From NCBI RefSeq assembly GCF_002264395.1, contig NZ_NFVA01000055.1, forward strand, positions 1-47,487: a DNA stretch of 47,487 bases. Direction: 5' to 3'. Source of the stretch: Paenibacillus sp. VTT E-133291 (GTDB lineage Bacteria; Bacillota; Bacilli; Paenibacillales; Paenibacillaceae). Positions 1 to 7,947 of this stretch are shown here, one piece after another. The position numbers and the translations under genes are program-made. The stretch's first letter is position 1. Each line of letters opens with the position of its first letter. The notes under the pieces were generated by a model. That model had not been told where the DNA came from and made no database searches. It was given only the letters and a program-made list of their open reading frames with translations.

Positions 1-75
1 GCTATACATTATCCTTATATTTCTCGCATAGACGCTTCGTCGTCCTTATAAGGACGACAAAGGCGTTAATGCTTG
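1..75 (+). repeat. Dispersed hairpin repeat, copy 1 (5' end outside window)
   Basis: The segment contains CTTATATTTCTCGC followed by a hairpin at 26-72. Its core is the perfect palindrome TCGTCCTTATAAGGACGA, flanked by GCATAGACGC on the left and GGCGTTAATGC on the right. The same layout recurs at 14172-14275, and in shortened inverted form at 30640-30699. Copy 2 shows that a first hairpin (GAAATATAAG paired with CTTATATTTC) should begin before base 1, so this copy is cut by the window edge. Function unknown. Confidence 0.75.
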
Positions 76-119
76 AAAAGCCATGCAGCGGATAGGATTC
101 CGATTGCATGGCTTTTTTT
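76..119 (+). terminator. Rho-independent terminator of the upstream unit
   Basis: AAAAGCCATGCA (76-87) pairs with TGCATGGCTTTT (105-116), and the hairpin extends inward through CGGA/TCCG. It is followed by a T run to 119. It separates mraZ from whatever gene lies upstream of the window. Confidence 0.85.
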
Positions 120-191
120 ATGTGGCGAATTGTGAATTGGGTAATGATCTATTTGATTTAGCAAAAAATTCCTTTCACCAGAAAAAGGTTT

Positions 192-220
192 TTGATTTTT
201 AATGGCGAATCTATTATGCT
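192..220 (+). promoter_or_regulatory. mraZ/dcw promoter (sigma-A type)
   Basis: A -35 box TTGATT (192-197) and a -10 box TATGCT (215-220) are separated by 17 bp. Transcription would start near 227, inside the MraZ box array that follows, which fits autoregulation. Read by eye, not mapped. Confidence 0.6.
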
Positions 221-221
221 T

Positions 222-270
222 AAGTGGTGAAAAGTGGGGTAAAGTGGGGATTCGGGGATTAGGGGTGGGA
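222..270 (+). promoter_or_regulatory. MraZ box array (autoregulatory operator)
   Basis: GTGG-type repeats occur on a 10-bp register: GTGGTGAAAA at 224, GTGGGGTAAA at 234, GTGGGGATTC at 244, a degenerate GGGG at 254 and GTGGGA at 265. MraZ proteins are known to bind arrays of short TGG/AAAGTG-type repeats upstream of their own gene. The array lies between the promoter and the mraZ start, and its last unit also forms the ribosome binding site. Confidence 0.75.
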
Positions 271-276
271 AAAAGG

Positions 277-714
277 ATGTTCATGGGAGAGTATCAACAC
301 AGCATTGACGACAAAGGCCGAATTATTATTCCGGCTAAACTCCGTGAATTGCTTGGAACCTCCTTTGTGACGACCCGTGGTCTAGACTCCTGTCTATTTG
401 TTTATCCCATGGAAGAATGGGCAATCATGGAACAAAAGCTAAAAAGCCTTTCACTGATGAAATCAGATGCCCGTGCATTCAGTCGCTTTTTTTTCTCAGG
501 CGCAACAGAATGTGTATGGGATAAGCAGGGAAGGGTAAATCTGCCGGCCAATTTAAGGCAGTATGCCAAACTGGACAAAGACTGTGTTATTCTGGGCGTT
601 TCGAACCGGGTGGAAATCTGGAACAAAGAGCTATGGGAGCAGTACTTCGAACAGTCCGAGGAATCGTTCAACGAAATTGCCGAAAAATTGGTGGATTTCA
701 ATTTTGATCTATAA
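277..714 (+). CDS. mraZ: MraZ, transcriptional regulator of the dcw operon
   Basis: This 145-residue protein is the usual MraZ length. It carries two AbrB-like swapped-hairpin halves, each marked by a D-K-x-GR motif: DDKGR near residue 13 and DKQGR near residue 86. MraZ forms ring-like oligomers that bind GTGG-type repeats and controls its own dcw operon. I chose the ATG at 277 (MFMGEYQ) rather than the upstream in-frame ATG at 202. The 277 start matches the family N-terminus, follows an AGGGGTGGG ribosome binding site, and leaves the MraZ boxes outside the coding region. It is the first gene of the long cell-wall/division operon, 37 bp before rsmH. Confidence 0.96.
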   Translation: MFMGEYQHSIDDKGRIIIPAKLRELLGTSFVTTRGLDSCLFVYPMEEWAIMEQKLKSLSLMKSDARAFSRFFFSGATECVWDKQGRVNLPANLRQYAKLDKDCVILGVSNRVEIWNKELWEQYFEQSEESFNEIAEKLVDFNFDL

Positions 715-751
715 AAACACAATATCGAATACTGTCCTGGAGGGATGCAGC

Positions 752-1705
752 TTGTTTCACCACATCACGGTGCTTAAAGAAGAAGCGACAGAAGGGCTGC
801 ACATCAAAAAAGACGGAATCTATGTAGATTGCACTCTCGGTGGAGCAGGCCACAGCGCACTAATCGCTTCCAAACTTAGCGGCGAAGGCCGATTAATCTG
901 TTTGGATCAAGATGATTGGGCTCTGGAGAACGCAAAAGAAAGACTAGCTGAATACGGAGATAAGGTTGTACTCATTAAGACCAATTTCCGTGATCTGGAG
1001 AGTGTACTTAAGGATGTGCCCTTTGTACCACAAAAAGATGGCATTCCCCAAGTGGATGGAGTCCTCTTTGATCTTGGCGTATCCTCTCCCCAGTTTGATG
1101 AGGGAGAACGCGGATTTAGTTACAATCATGATGCTCCGCTGGACATGCGGATGGATCAGACAGCGCTATTAACGGCTGCTGATATTGTGAATACGTGGTC
1201 TGAGCAGGAGATTGCCCGTGTGCTTTTCCAATATGGAGAAGAGAAGTTCTCGCGGAGAATCGCTAAGAAAATTGTAGACAGAAGAGAAGAAAGTCCTGTG
1301 GAGACCACAGGAGAATTAGCTGAGCTTATCAAGGAAGGTATTCCGGCGGCTGCACGAAGAACGGGAGGACATCCCGCTAAACGCAGCTTTCAAGGTTTAC
1401 GGATTGCTGTAAACGACGAGTTGGGTGCTTTTGAAGAAGGATTACATAGCGCAGTACGTTGCCTTGCACCAGAAGGTAGAGTATCCGTTATCACTTTTCA
1501 TTCGCTCGAGGACCGAATTTGCAAGCAAATACTAAGCAGCTATTTAAGCAGATGTACATGCCCGCCTGACTTTCCGTTTTGTGTATGCGGCGCGAAAGGC
1601 ACGCTTAAGTTAATCAACCGCAAACCGCTTGTGCCTTCTGAGGAAGAGCTTGAGCTTAATACTCGAGCCCGCTCAGCTAAGCTGCGCATTGCAGAAAAAT
1701 TGTAA
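752..1705 (+). CDS. rsmH: 16S rRNA (cytosine(1402)-N(4))-methyltransferase RsmH
   Basis: RsmH (MraW) uses S-adenosylmethionine to N4-methylate C1402 in the decoding centre of 16S rRNA. The 317-residue product shows the SAM-binding loop DCTLGGAGHS near residue 27, the DLGVSSPQFD motif, and a C-terminal block ending TRARSAKLRIAEK, all typical of the family. The start is TTG at 752: it lies 7 nt after GGAGGG and gives the conserved N-terminus FHHITVLKEEA. Longer in-frame translations run into mraZ and look artificial. The position directly after mraZ is the standard dcw order. Confidence 0.96.
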   Translation: MFHHITVLKEEATEGLHIKKDGIYVDCTLGGAGHSALIASKLSGEGRLICLDQDDWALENAKERLAEYGDKVVLIKTNFRDLESVLKDVPFVPQKDGIPQVDGVLFDLGVSSPQFDEGERGFSYNHDAPLDMRMDQTALLTAADIVNTWSEQEIARVLFQYGEEKFSRRIAKKIVDRREESPVETTGELAELIKEGIPAAARRTGGHPAKRSFQGLRIAVNDELGAFEEGLHSAVRCLAPEGRVSVITFHSLEDRICKQILSSYLSRCTCPPDFPFCVCGAKGTLKLINRKPLVPSEEELELNTRARSAKLRIAEKL

Positions 1706-1728
1706 TTGACGATAAAGGAGAGTCAGAG

Positions 1729-2121
1729 ATGGCCTATACCCGCGGCAATTTAGCAGTTCAGCCCAAAAGAAAAGAAGAAGTAAACCCCCTTTACCGCGAG
1801 AAGACAAAAGTAGTTACCAAACGAAGAGTACTTCCGCTGCAAGAGAAACTTTTGTATATGCTGACGCTAGGAGTATGCGTTTTAGTGGCTATCACCCTGA
1901 TTTCACGTTACGTTCACATTTATGATTTGAACTTGCAGGCTCAGAAATTAGATAAGGATATAGCGACCGCTAAGAAGCAAATTTCCACGTATGAGATGGA
2001 GAAGCAGAATTTGGAGCAGAAGGTTGCCCAAAAGGCAAAGGATCTTGGATATGTAGCACCGGATGAAAATGCTACCATCTTTATTCCGGCGAATCCGATA
2101 TCGACAGAAGGCGATAATTAG
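1729..2121 (+). CDS. ftsL: Cell division protein FtsL
   Basis: A 130-residue bitopic membrane protein. It has a basic cytoplasmic N-terminus (residues 1-43), one hydrophobic segment (about residues 44-62, LYMLTLGVCVLVAITLI) and an extracellular coiled-coil stretch rich in Q, K, E and L (about 67-108). FtsL sequences diverge strongly, so the call rests on size, topology and its position between rsmH and pbpB. It forms a complex with DivIB and DivIC at the septum and helps activate septal synthases. The start ATG follows AAAGGAGA with good spacing. Confidence 0.88.
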   Translation: MAYTRGNLAVQPKRKEEVNPLYREKTKVVTKRRVLPLQEKLLYMLTLGVCVLVAITLISRYVHIYDLNLQAQKLDKDIATAKKQISTYEMEKQNLEQKVAQKAKDLGYVAPDENATIFIPANPISTEGDN

Positions 2122-2166
2122 TGAGCGATTGGCAAGATCGCAATAAAAAAATTGTGAGGTTCGCTT

Positions 2167-4398
2167 ATGGTAAAGAGAATAAAACTTCGCACGCTGTTTA
2201 TAGGAGGGTGTATTACCCTCTTTTTTCTTGTTTTGATAGCTAGAGTCTTCTGGATTCAAGTTATGGAGGGTTCAGAATGGCAAGAAAAGGCTGCTACACT
2301 TTGGGCGCACACTTCGACTATCAAAGCCGAGCGAGGAACGATTTCTGACCGTAATGGGAGTGTGCTCGCAAGTGATGTCCCTGCTTATACTGTAGTTGTA
2401 AACCCGGCAGTCATTGCTGAAAAGGGAATTGGTGATGAGGTCGTCAAGGGATTGCATGAGCTACTCGGCAAGCCAGTAGATGAGCTGCGGAAGCTGATTG
2501 AGGCTAAAGGCGAGGATGGCAAATACCTCAAGAATCGTGAAATTCGTAATGAAGGCTGGAAGATTGATCAGGAACTTGCTGATAAGGTGAAAGAGTTTTA
2601 TGTAGCCCTGGGTAAAGAGCATAAAATTCAAGAGACCGGGATTGGTCTGGTTAGAGAGCAGAAACGATTTTACCCTAAGGGTTCGCTTGCTGCACATATA
2701 TTAGGCTACACAGATCGGGATGGCAAGGCGATTATGGGTCTGGAAAAGTCCCTGGATGCACAGCTTAAGGGTGCTGATGGCAAGCTGCTTTATCAAAGTG
2801 ACGGTCAAGGGGTTAAGCTGCCGGATTCAAAAGATACCTATAAACCTGTAGTAAATGGCAGTAATTTCAAGCTTACCATCGACAGTACGATCCAGCAATA
2901 TATACAAGCGGCCATGGAAAAGGCATATGCGCAATATAAGCCGAAAAGTATGAGTGTCATTGCCGCTGATCCGAATACGATGGAGATTTTGGGGATGGCG
3001 AATATGCCCACCTTTGATCCTAATAAGTATATGGATACGGGTGCTGATGCAGCGGGTTTCTACAACCATGCTATCAAATCAACTTATGAACCTGGTTCCA
3101 CCTTCAAGATTGTTACACTTGCAGCAGCTGTAGAAGAGAAGCTTTTTGATCCCGTAGCAACATTTCTGTCAGGATCTATCAGAATTAAGGGCTACAGTAA
3201 GGCATTACATGATATTAATCGTTCCGGTTGGGGGCAAATAAGCTTCCTGGAAGGTGTGAAGCGGTCTAGTAACGTTCTTTTTGTAAAACTTTATGAAATG
3301 CTCGGACAAGATAGACTTTTACAGTATATTGATGATTTTGGCTTTAATGGGAAGACGGGAATCGATTTGCCAGGGGAAGCCAGTGGGGTCGTTAACCCTA
3401 ACCTTGGACGTCCTATCGAAATTGCTACACTCGCATATGGGCATGGTAAAGTGCTAGTTACCCCACTTCAACAATTGGTTGCTGTATCTGCGATCGCCAA
3501 TGGCGGGAAACTGATGACTCCATATGTGGTAAAAGAGGTTACGGACCCAAACACCGGAAATACTAAGGTTACTCAGCCTAGTGTAGTGCGTCAGGTGATT
3601 GATGAGGCAAGTGCCAAGCAAACAGGTGAATACTTGGAGCAGGTAGTTGCCGACCAAGTCAAAGGGACAGGACGGAACGCTCACATTGAAGGTTACCGTG
3701 TGGCGGGGAAGACAGGAACGGCTATTAAGGTTGAAGGTAAGGACTACGTGAAGTCCAAAGTATTGGTCTCCTTTATTGGTTATGCGCCTGTGAATGATCC
3801 GAAAATCGCTGTTATTGTTATTATTGATGAACCGAACGTTGAGGTTGGCGGCGGTAAAGCTGCAGCTCCTGTATTTAAAGAAATCGTATCGCAGTCACTG
3901 CAATACATGGGAGTTCCTAAATTAGCAACTGAAACTAGTGATAAGGACAGTAAAAAAACAGTTAAATCGGATGCACCTGTGCTCCGGACTACACCTGATC
4001 TGAAGGGGAAAACGATGAAGGAAGCAAGAGAGACGCTTCTGGATCAAGGATTTGATTTTGCTGTTGTCGGTGAAGAAGCTTCTGTGGAAACCCAATATCC
4101 AGAGGCTGGAACGAAGCTTTCTCCTGGCCAGCGTATCTACCTGTTAAGCAAGCAAGGGGACAAGCCTACTATTCCCAATTTGCAAGGAGAGTCGCTGCGC
4201 GATGCTCTTGAGGTTCTAACCCTTCTAAAAGTGGAGATAGCGGTAGAAGGCGAAGGATATGTGTCCGAGCAGATTGAAGGAACAAAAAATGGAAAACCAC
4301 TACTTACATTAAAGCTGAAACCATTCAATGATAATAGTGAAGATGTTCCGGCAACTTCGTCTGCTGATGAGGGTACGGAATCGCAGAGTGGGCCATAG
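2167..4398 (+). CDS. pbpB: Penicillin-binding protein 2B, septal transpeptidase with two PASTA domains
   Basis: A class B penicillin-binding protein of 743 residues that cross-links peptidoglycan at the division septum. An N-terminal membrane anchor (about residues 10-28) is followed by the dimerisation domain and a transpeptidase domain. The latter carries the catalytic triad of motifs STFK (Ser311, Lys314), SSN (367-369) and KTGT (515-518). Two C-terminal PASTA modules follow (about 610-665 and 670-715), as in Bacillus PBP2B. It sits immediately upstream of a paralogue, spoVD. The two differ in PASTA number, and the pair probably arose by duplication; assigning the vegetative role to this copy is by gene order. 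Confidence 0.93.
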   Translation: MVKRIKLRTLFIGGCITLFFLVLIARVFWIQVMEGSEWQEKAATLWAHTSTIKAERGTISDRNGSVLASDVPAYTVVVNPAVIAEKGIGDEVVKGLHELLGKPVDELRKLIEAKGEDGKYLKNREIRNEGWKIDQELADKVKEFYVALGKEHKIQETGIGLVREQKRFYPKGSLAAHILGYTDRDGKAIMGLEKSLDAQLKGADGKLLYQSDGQGVKLPDSKDTYKPVVNGSNFKLTIDSTIQQYIQAAMEKAYAQYKPKSMSVIAADPNTMEILGMANMPTFDPNKYMDTGADAAGFYNHAIKSTYEPGSTFKIVTLAAAVEEKLFDPVATFLSGSIRIKGYSKALHDINRSGWGQISFLEGVKRSSNVLFVKLYEMLGQDRLLQYIDDFGFNGKTGIDLPGEASGVVNPNLGRPIEIATLAYGHGKVLVTPLQQLVAVSAIANGGKLMTPYVVKEVTDPNTGNTKVTQPSVVRQVIDEASAKQTGEYLEQVVADQVKGTGRNAHIEGYRVAGKTGTAIKVEGKDYVKSKVLVSFIGYAPVNDPKIAVIVIIDEPNVEVGGGKAAAPVFKEIVSQSLQYMGVPKLATETSDKDSKKTVKSDAPVLRTTPDLKGKTMKEARETLLDQGFDFAVVGEEASVETQYPEAGTKLSPGQRIYLLSKQGDKPTIPNLQGESLRDALEVLTLLKVEIAVEGEGYVSEQIEGTKNGKPLLTLKLKPFNDNSEDVPATSSADEGTESQSGP

Positions 4399-4478
4399 GC
4401 TTGTTCTAACCCCAGTTTGTCCCGAATAGTCATGAAGATAAGAGCTCATGTCTATAGGTGAAAGCGGGGGAGAACGGA

Positions 4479-6404
4479 ATGAAGGTTTCGAAGGTCGTAA
4501 CACGGCGGAGAATGCTATGGACGCTGCTGGGACTGGCAGTGTTATTCGGTTCGCTGGTCGTACGTCTTGCTTACGTGCAATTATCCCAAGGCGAGAAATT
4601 AAGTGACAAGGTAGAAGATTCCTTGCGCCGGAATATTCCTTTTACAGCCAAGCGTGGTGAAATTTTGGATCGTGAAGGTATACCGCTGGCCTATAATATC
4701 AGTACGCCTACGGTTTATGCGGTGCCTGTGCAGGTGAAGGAGAAGCAAAAGACAGCGCAGCAATTGGCGCCTCTACTTGGGATGACCGAGGAGAAGCTGA
4801 TGAGCTTGCTGACTAAAAAATCAATGTCGGTGAAACTACAGCCCGGCGGCCGCAAAATTACGATGGAACTTGCCGCGAGCATCCGTGATTTGCAGTTGCC
4901 GGGCATCGTTGTCGCTGAGGATAGCAAAAGATATTATCCTTACGGCGATCTTGCCGCGCATATACTAGGCTTTACAGGTATTGATAACCAAGGGATTACC
5001 GGCGTCGAGAACATTTACGATAATTTACTTAAAGGAATAGCAGGCAATATTTCGTATTTGTCTGACGCAGGTGGAAGACTCATGCCTGGATCATCGGAGA
5101 AGTATTCTGCCCCTCAGGATGGGCTTAATCTGCAATTGACGATTGATAAACAGATTCAATCCATTATGGAACGTGAGCTGGATCAAGCTATGGTGAAATA
5201 TCAGGCGCAGGGCGCTTGGGCTATAGCGATGAATCCGAAGAATGGTGAAATTCTGGCCATGGCTAGTAGACCGGGTTATGAACCGGGTCTATATAAGGAA
5301 TATGATCCGCAGATCTATAATCGGAATTTGCCCATTTGGATGACCTACGAGCCTGGTTCGACGTTCAAAATCATCACACTTGCTGCAGCATTGCAAGAAG
5401 GTAAGGTAGACCTGCAAAACGATCATTTCTATGATCCTGGGTTTATCGAAGTGGCGGGTGCGAAGCTGCGCTGTTGGAAAAAAGGCGGCCATGGCAGCCA
5501 GACCTTCCTTCAGGTGGTTGAGAACTCCTGTAACCCTGGTTTTGTTGCTCTTGGGCAACGGCTGGGCAAAGAAACACTCTTCAAATATATTCGTGATTTT
5601 GGTTTCGGCAGCAAAACGGGAATTGATCTAAACGGAGAATCTAATGGGATTCTATTCAAGCTTAGTCAAGTAGGTCCGGTAGAGCTTTCAACTACGGCCT
5701 TTGGCCAAGGGGTCTCGGTTACACCAATTCAGCAGATTGCTGCGGTGTCCGCGGCTATCAATGGTGGTAATCTCTATAAACCACATGTAACAAAGTCATG
5801 GGTTAATCCGGAAACGGGAGAGACGGTATCAGAGGTGAAGCCTGAGCTTGTGCGGCAGGTGATTTCGGAGGAGACATCCAAGAAGGTGCGGGCAGCACTT
5901 GAGAGCGTAGTTGCCAAAGGCACGGGACGGCCGGCTTTTATCGACGGCTATCGTGTAGGTGGCAAGACGGGTACTGCACAGAAGGTTGTAAATGGACGTT
6001 ATTCTCCGACAGAGCATATTGTTTCTTTTATTGGCTTTGCGCCGGCGGATGATCCACAGATCGTTGTCTACACTGCAGTGGATAACCCGAAAGGGATTCA
6101 ATTTGGGGGTGTAGTTGCAGCTCCAATCGTGCAAAATATTTTGGAAGACTCGCTGCACTATATGAAGGTTCCTGAGCGCAGTGATCAGCTTCCAAAAACC
6201 TATAAATACGGTGAAACTCCGATTGTGACCGTGCCTGACCTTACAGGTGCAACCGTACAAGATATCTATGAGGATTTAAATATGAATTTTAATCTGGCGC
6301 GTTCAGGCTCTGGCAATACGGTCATCAATCAGGCTCCGAAAGCTGGGGCAAGAGTAGAACAGGGCTCAACCATCAGGATTTATATGGGAGCTTCTAGTGA
6401 ATAA
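4479..6404 (+). CDS. spoVD: Stage V sporulation protein D, spore cortex transpeptidase
   Basis: A class B penicillin-binding protein of 641 residues. SpoVD works with the glycosyltransferase SpoVE to build the spore cortex during sporulation. There is one N-terminal membrane segment. Catalytic motifs are STFK (Ser294, Lys297), SCN (350-352) and KTGT (496-499), and there is a single C-terminal PASTA module (about residues 585-638). One PASTA rather than two, and a length near 646 residues, match SpoVD rather than PBP2B. I prefer ATG 4479 (MKVSKVVTRRR) to the in-frame GTG at 4458 because GGGGGAGA sits 7 nt upstream of it. It is separated from pbpB by an 80-bp gap. Confidence 0.92.
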   Translation: MKVSKVVTRRRMLWTLLGLAVLFGSLVVRLAYVQLSQGEKLSDKVEDSLRRNIPFTAKRGEILDREGIPLAYNISTPTVYAVPVQVKEKQKTAQQLAPLLGMTEEKLMSLLTKKSMSVKLQPGGRKITMELAASIRDLQLPGIVVAEDSKRYYPYGDLAAHILGFTGIDNQGITGVENIYDNLLKGIAGNISYLSDAGGRLMPGSSEKYSAPQDGLNLQLTIDKQIQSIMERELDQAMVKYQAQGAWAIAMNPKNGEILAMASRPGYEPGLYKEYDPQIYNRNLPIWMTYEPGSTFKIITLAAALQEGKVDLQNDHFYDPGFIEVAGAKLRCWKKGGHGSQTFLQVVENSCNPGFVALGQRLGKETLFKYIRDFGFGSKTGIDLNGESNGILFKLSQVGPVELSTTAFGQGVSVTPIQQIAAVSAAINGGNLYKPHVTKSWVNPETGETVSEVKPELVRQVISEETSKKVRAALESVVAKGTGRPAFIDGYRVGGKTGTAQKVVNGRYSPTEHIVSFIGFAPADDPQIVVYTAVDNPKGIQFGGVVAAPIVQNILEDSLHYMKVPERSDQLPKTYKYGETPIVTVPDLTGATVQDIYEDLNMNFNLARSGSGNTVINQAPKAGARVEQGSTIRIYMGASSE

Positions 6405-6459
6405 TGATAAAGATATAAGGGTTCAGTTTGTATCCGAAAATGTAGAGTGAGGGATTACT

Positions 6460-7947
6460 ATGAAAGTTAATGAATTATCTGCTTGTCTTGCTACTTCGCG
6501 TCTATACGGGGACGGGGAGGTGGAGATTACTGATCTTCAGATTGATTCCCGCCGTGTAAGTCCGGGTGATCTGTTTATCTGTTTACCGGGTCACACCGTA
6601 GACGGACATAAATTTGCGCCGCAAGCCGTAGCCTCTGGAGCATCTGCTATCGTATGTGAGCATAAGCTAGAGCTTGATATTCCACAGATCGTTGTGGATG
6701 ACTGCCGTTTTGCGATGTCTGTCATGTCGAATGCCTTCTTTGGCTCACCTAGCAGCCGAATGAGAATGATCGGGGTTACGGGTACAAATGGGAAGACAAC
6801 TACGACTTATCTTATTGAGCGAATTATGCAAGACCAGAATATGAAGACGGGTCTGATTGGGACCATTCAAATGCGCTATGACGGCAAAAGCTACCCTATG
6901 TCAGGGACCACTCCAGAATCACTAGATCTGCAGCGCTCGCTTCATGATATGGCCTCCAAAGGTGTGGAATGTTGCATAATGGAAGTCTCCTCCCATGCGC
7001 TTCAGCAAGGACGTGTGAAGGGTGCAGACTTCCGTACAGCAATATTTACGAACTTAACCCAGGATCATCTGGATTATCATCATACAATGGAGGAGTATCG
7101 GGCGGTTAAAGGTCTATTCTTCTCTAGACTAGGAAATGTGATCTCTCCTTGGAAAGAAGAACGCAAATATGCGGTGCTTAATGCTGATGATGAGGCGAGC
7201 CACTATTTTGCAACCCAAACTGCAGCGGAAGTGATTACATATGGCATTGATAACAACGCTAATGTCCGAGCTTCGCAAATCTCGATCACTGCAAAAGGAA
7301 CTTTTTTCCATGTAGATACGTTTAAGGGTGAGACGGACATTTCACTTCGTATGGTTGGTAAATTCAATGTCTATAATGCACTTGCGGCGATTACGGCAGC
7401 GTTGTTGGAAGATGTGTCACTGTCAGATATCAAGACTAGTCTTGAAGCGATTGATGGTGTAGCTGGACGGGTGGAGTCAGTAGATGAGGGGCAAGACTAT
7501 GCCGTTATCGTTGACTATGCACATACACCAGACGGGCTGGAAAATGTATTAAAAACAGTCTGCGAATTTGCTACAGGTAAAGTGCTTACTGTGTTTGGCT
7601 GTGGAGGAGATAGAGACCGCACGAAACGACCTTTGATGGGTAAGATTGCCGCAAAATATAGCGACATGGTATTCATAACCTCTGACAACCCTCGGACGGA
7701 GGACCCTGGGCTAATTCTGAAGGATATAGAAGCAGGGCTAGTAGAGGATGGAGTCACCTCTGACCAGTATCATATGATTGTTGATCGCCGAGAAGCCATT
7801 GGGAAGGCTATTGAAATGGCAAGCTCTGGCGATGTAGTATTGATTGCGGGGAAAGGTCATGAGACCTACCAACTGATTGGCGGAGTGGTTCACGATTTCG
7901 ATGACCGCATCGTCGCTAAAGAAGTTATAAGGGGTCGAATCTATTGA
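6460..7947 (+). CDS. murE: UDP-N-acetylmuramoyl-L-alanyl-D-glutamate--2,6-diaminopimelate ligase
   Basis: MurE adds the third amino acid to the peptidoglycan stem peptide in the cytoplasm. The 495-residue protein has the Mur-ligase ATP loop GTNGKTT (residues 108-114, Lys112) and the DNPR signature (409-412). DNPR marks meso-diaminopimelate-specific enzymes, as opposed to lysine-adding ones, so the wall is predicted to be DAP type. The start ATG follows GAGTGAGGG. Its stop overlaps the TTG start of murF by 4 bp, indicating translational coupling. Confidence 0.97.
   Translation: MKVNELSACLATSRLYGDGEVEITDLQIDSRRVSPGDLFICLPGHTVDGHKFAPQAVASGASAIVCEHKLELDIPQIVVDDCRFAMSVMSNAFFGSPSSRMRMIGVTGTNGKTTTTYLIERIMQDQNMKTGLIGTIQMRYDGKSYPMSGTTPESLDLQRSLHDMASKGVECCIMEVSSHALQQGRVKGADFRTAIFTNLTQDHLDYHHTMEEYRAVKGLFFSRLGNVISPWKEERKYAVLNADDEASHYFATQTAAEVITYGIDNNANVRASQISITAKGTFFHVDTFKGETDISLRMVGKFNVYNALAAITAALLEDVSLSDIKTSLEAIDGVAGRVESVDEGQDYAVIVDYAHTPDGLENVLKTVCEFATGKVLTVFGCGGDRDRTKRPLMGKIAAKYSDMVFITSDNPRTEDPGLILKDIEAGLVEDGVTSDQYHMIVDRREAIGKAIEMASSGDVVLIAGKGHETYQLIGGVVHDFDDRIVAKEVIRGRIY

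Noticed and set aside
563..751. N-terminal extension of rsmH reading through the end of mraZ
   Set aside because: Overlaps mraZ, lacks similarity to RsmH, and the TTG at 752 has an ideal ribosome binding site.
4458..4478. GTG start seven codons upstream for spoVD
   Set aside because: The purine-rich GGGGGAGA lies after it and is correctly spaced for ATG 4479.
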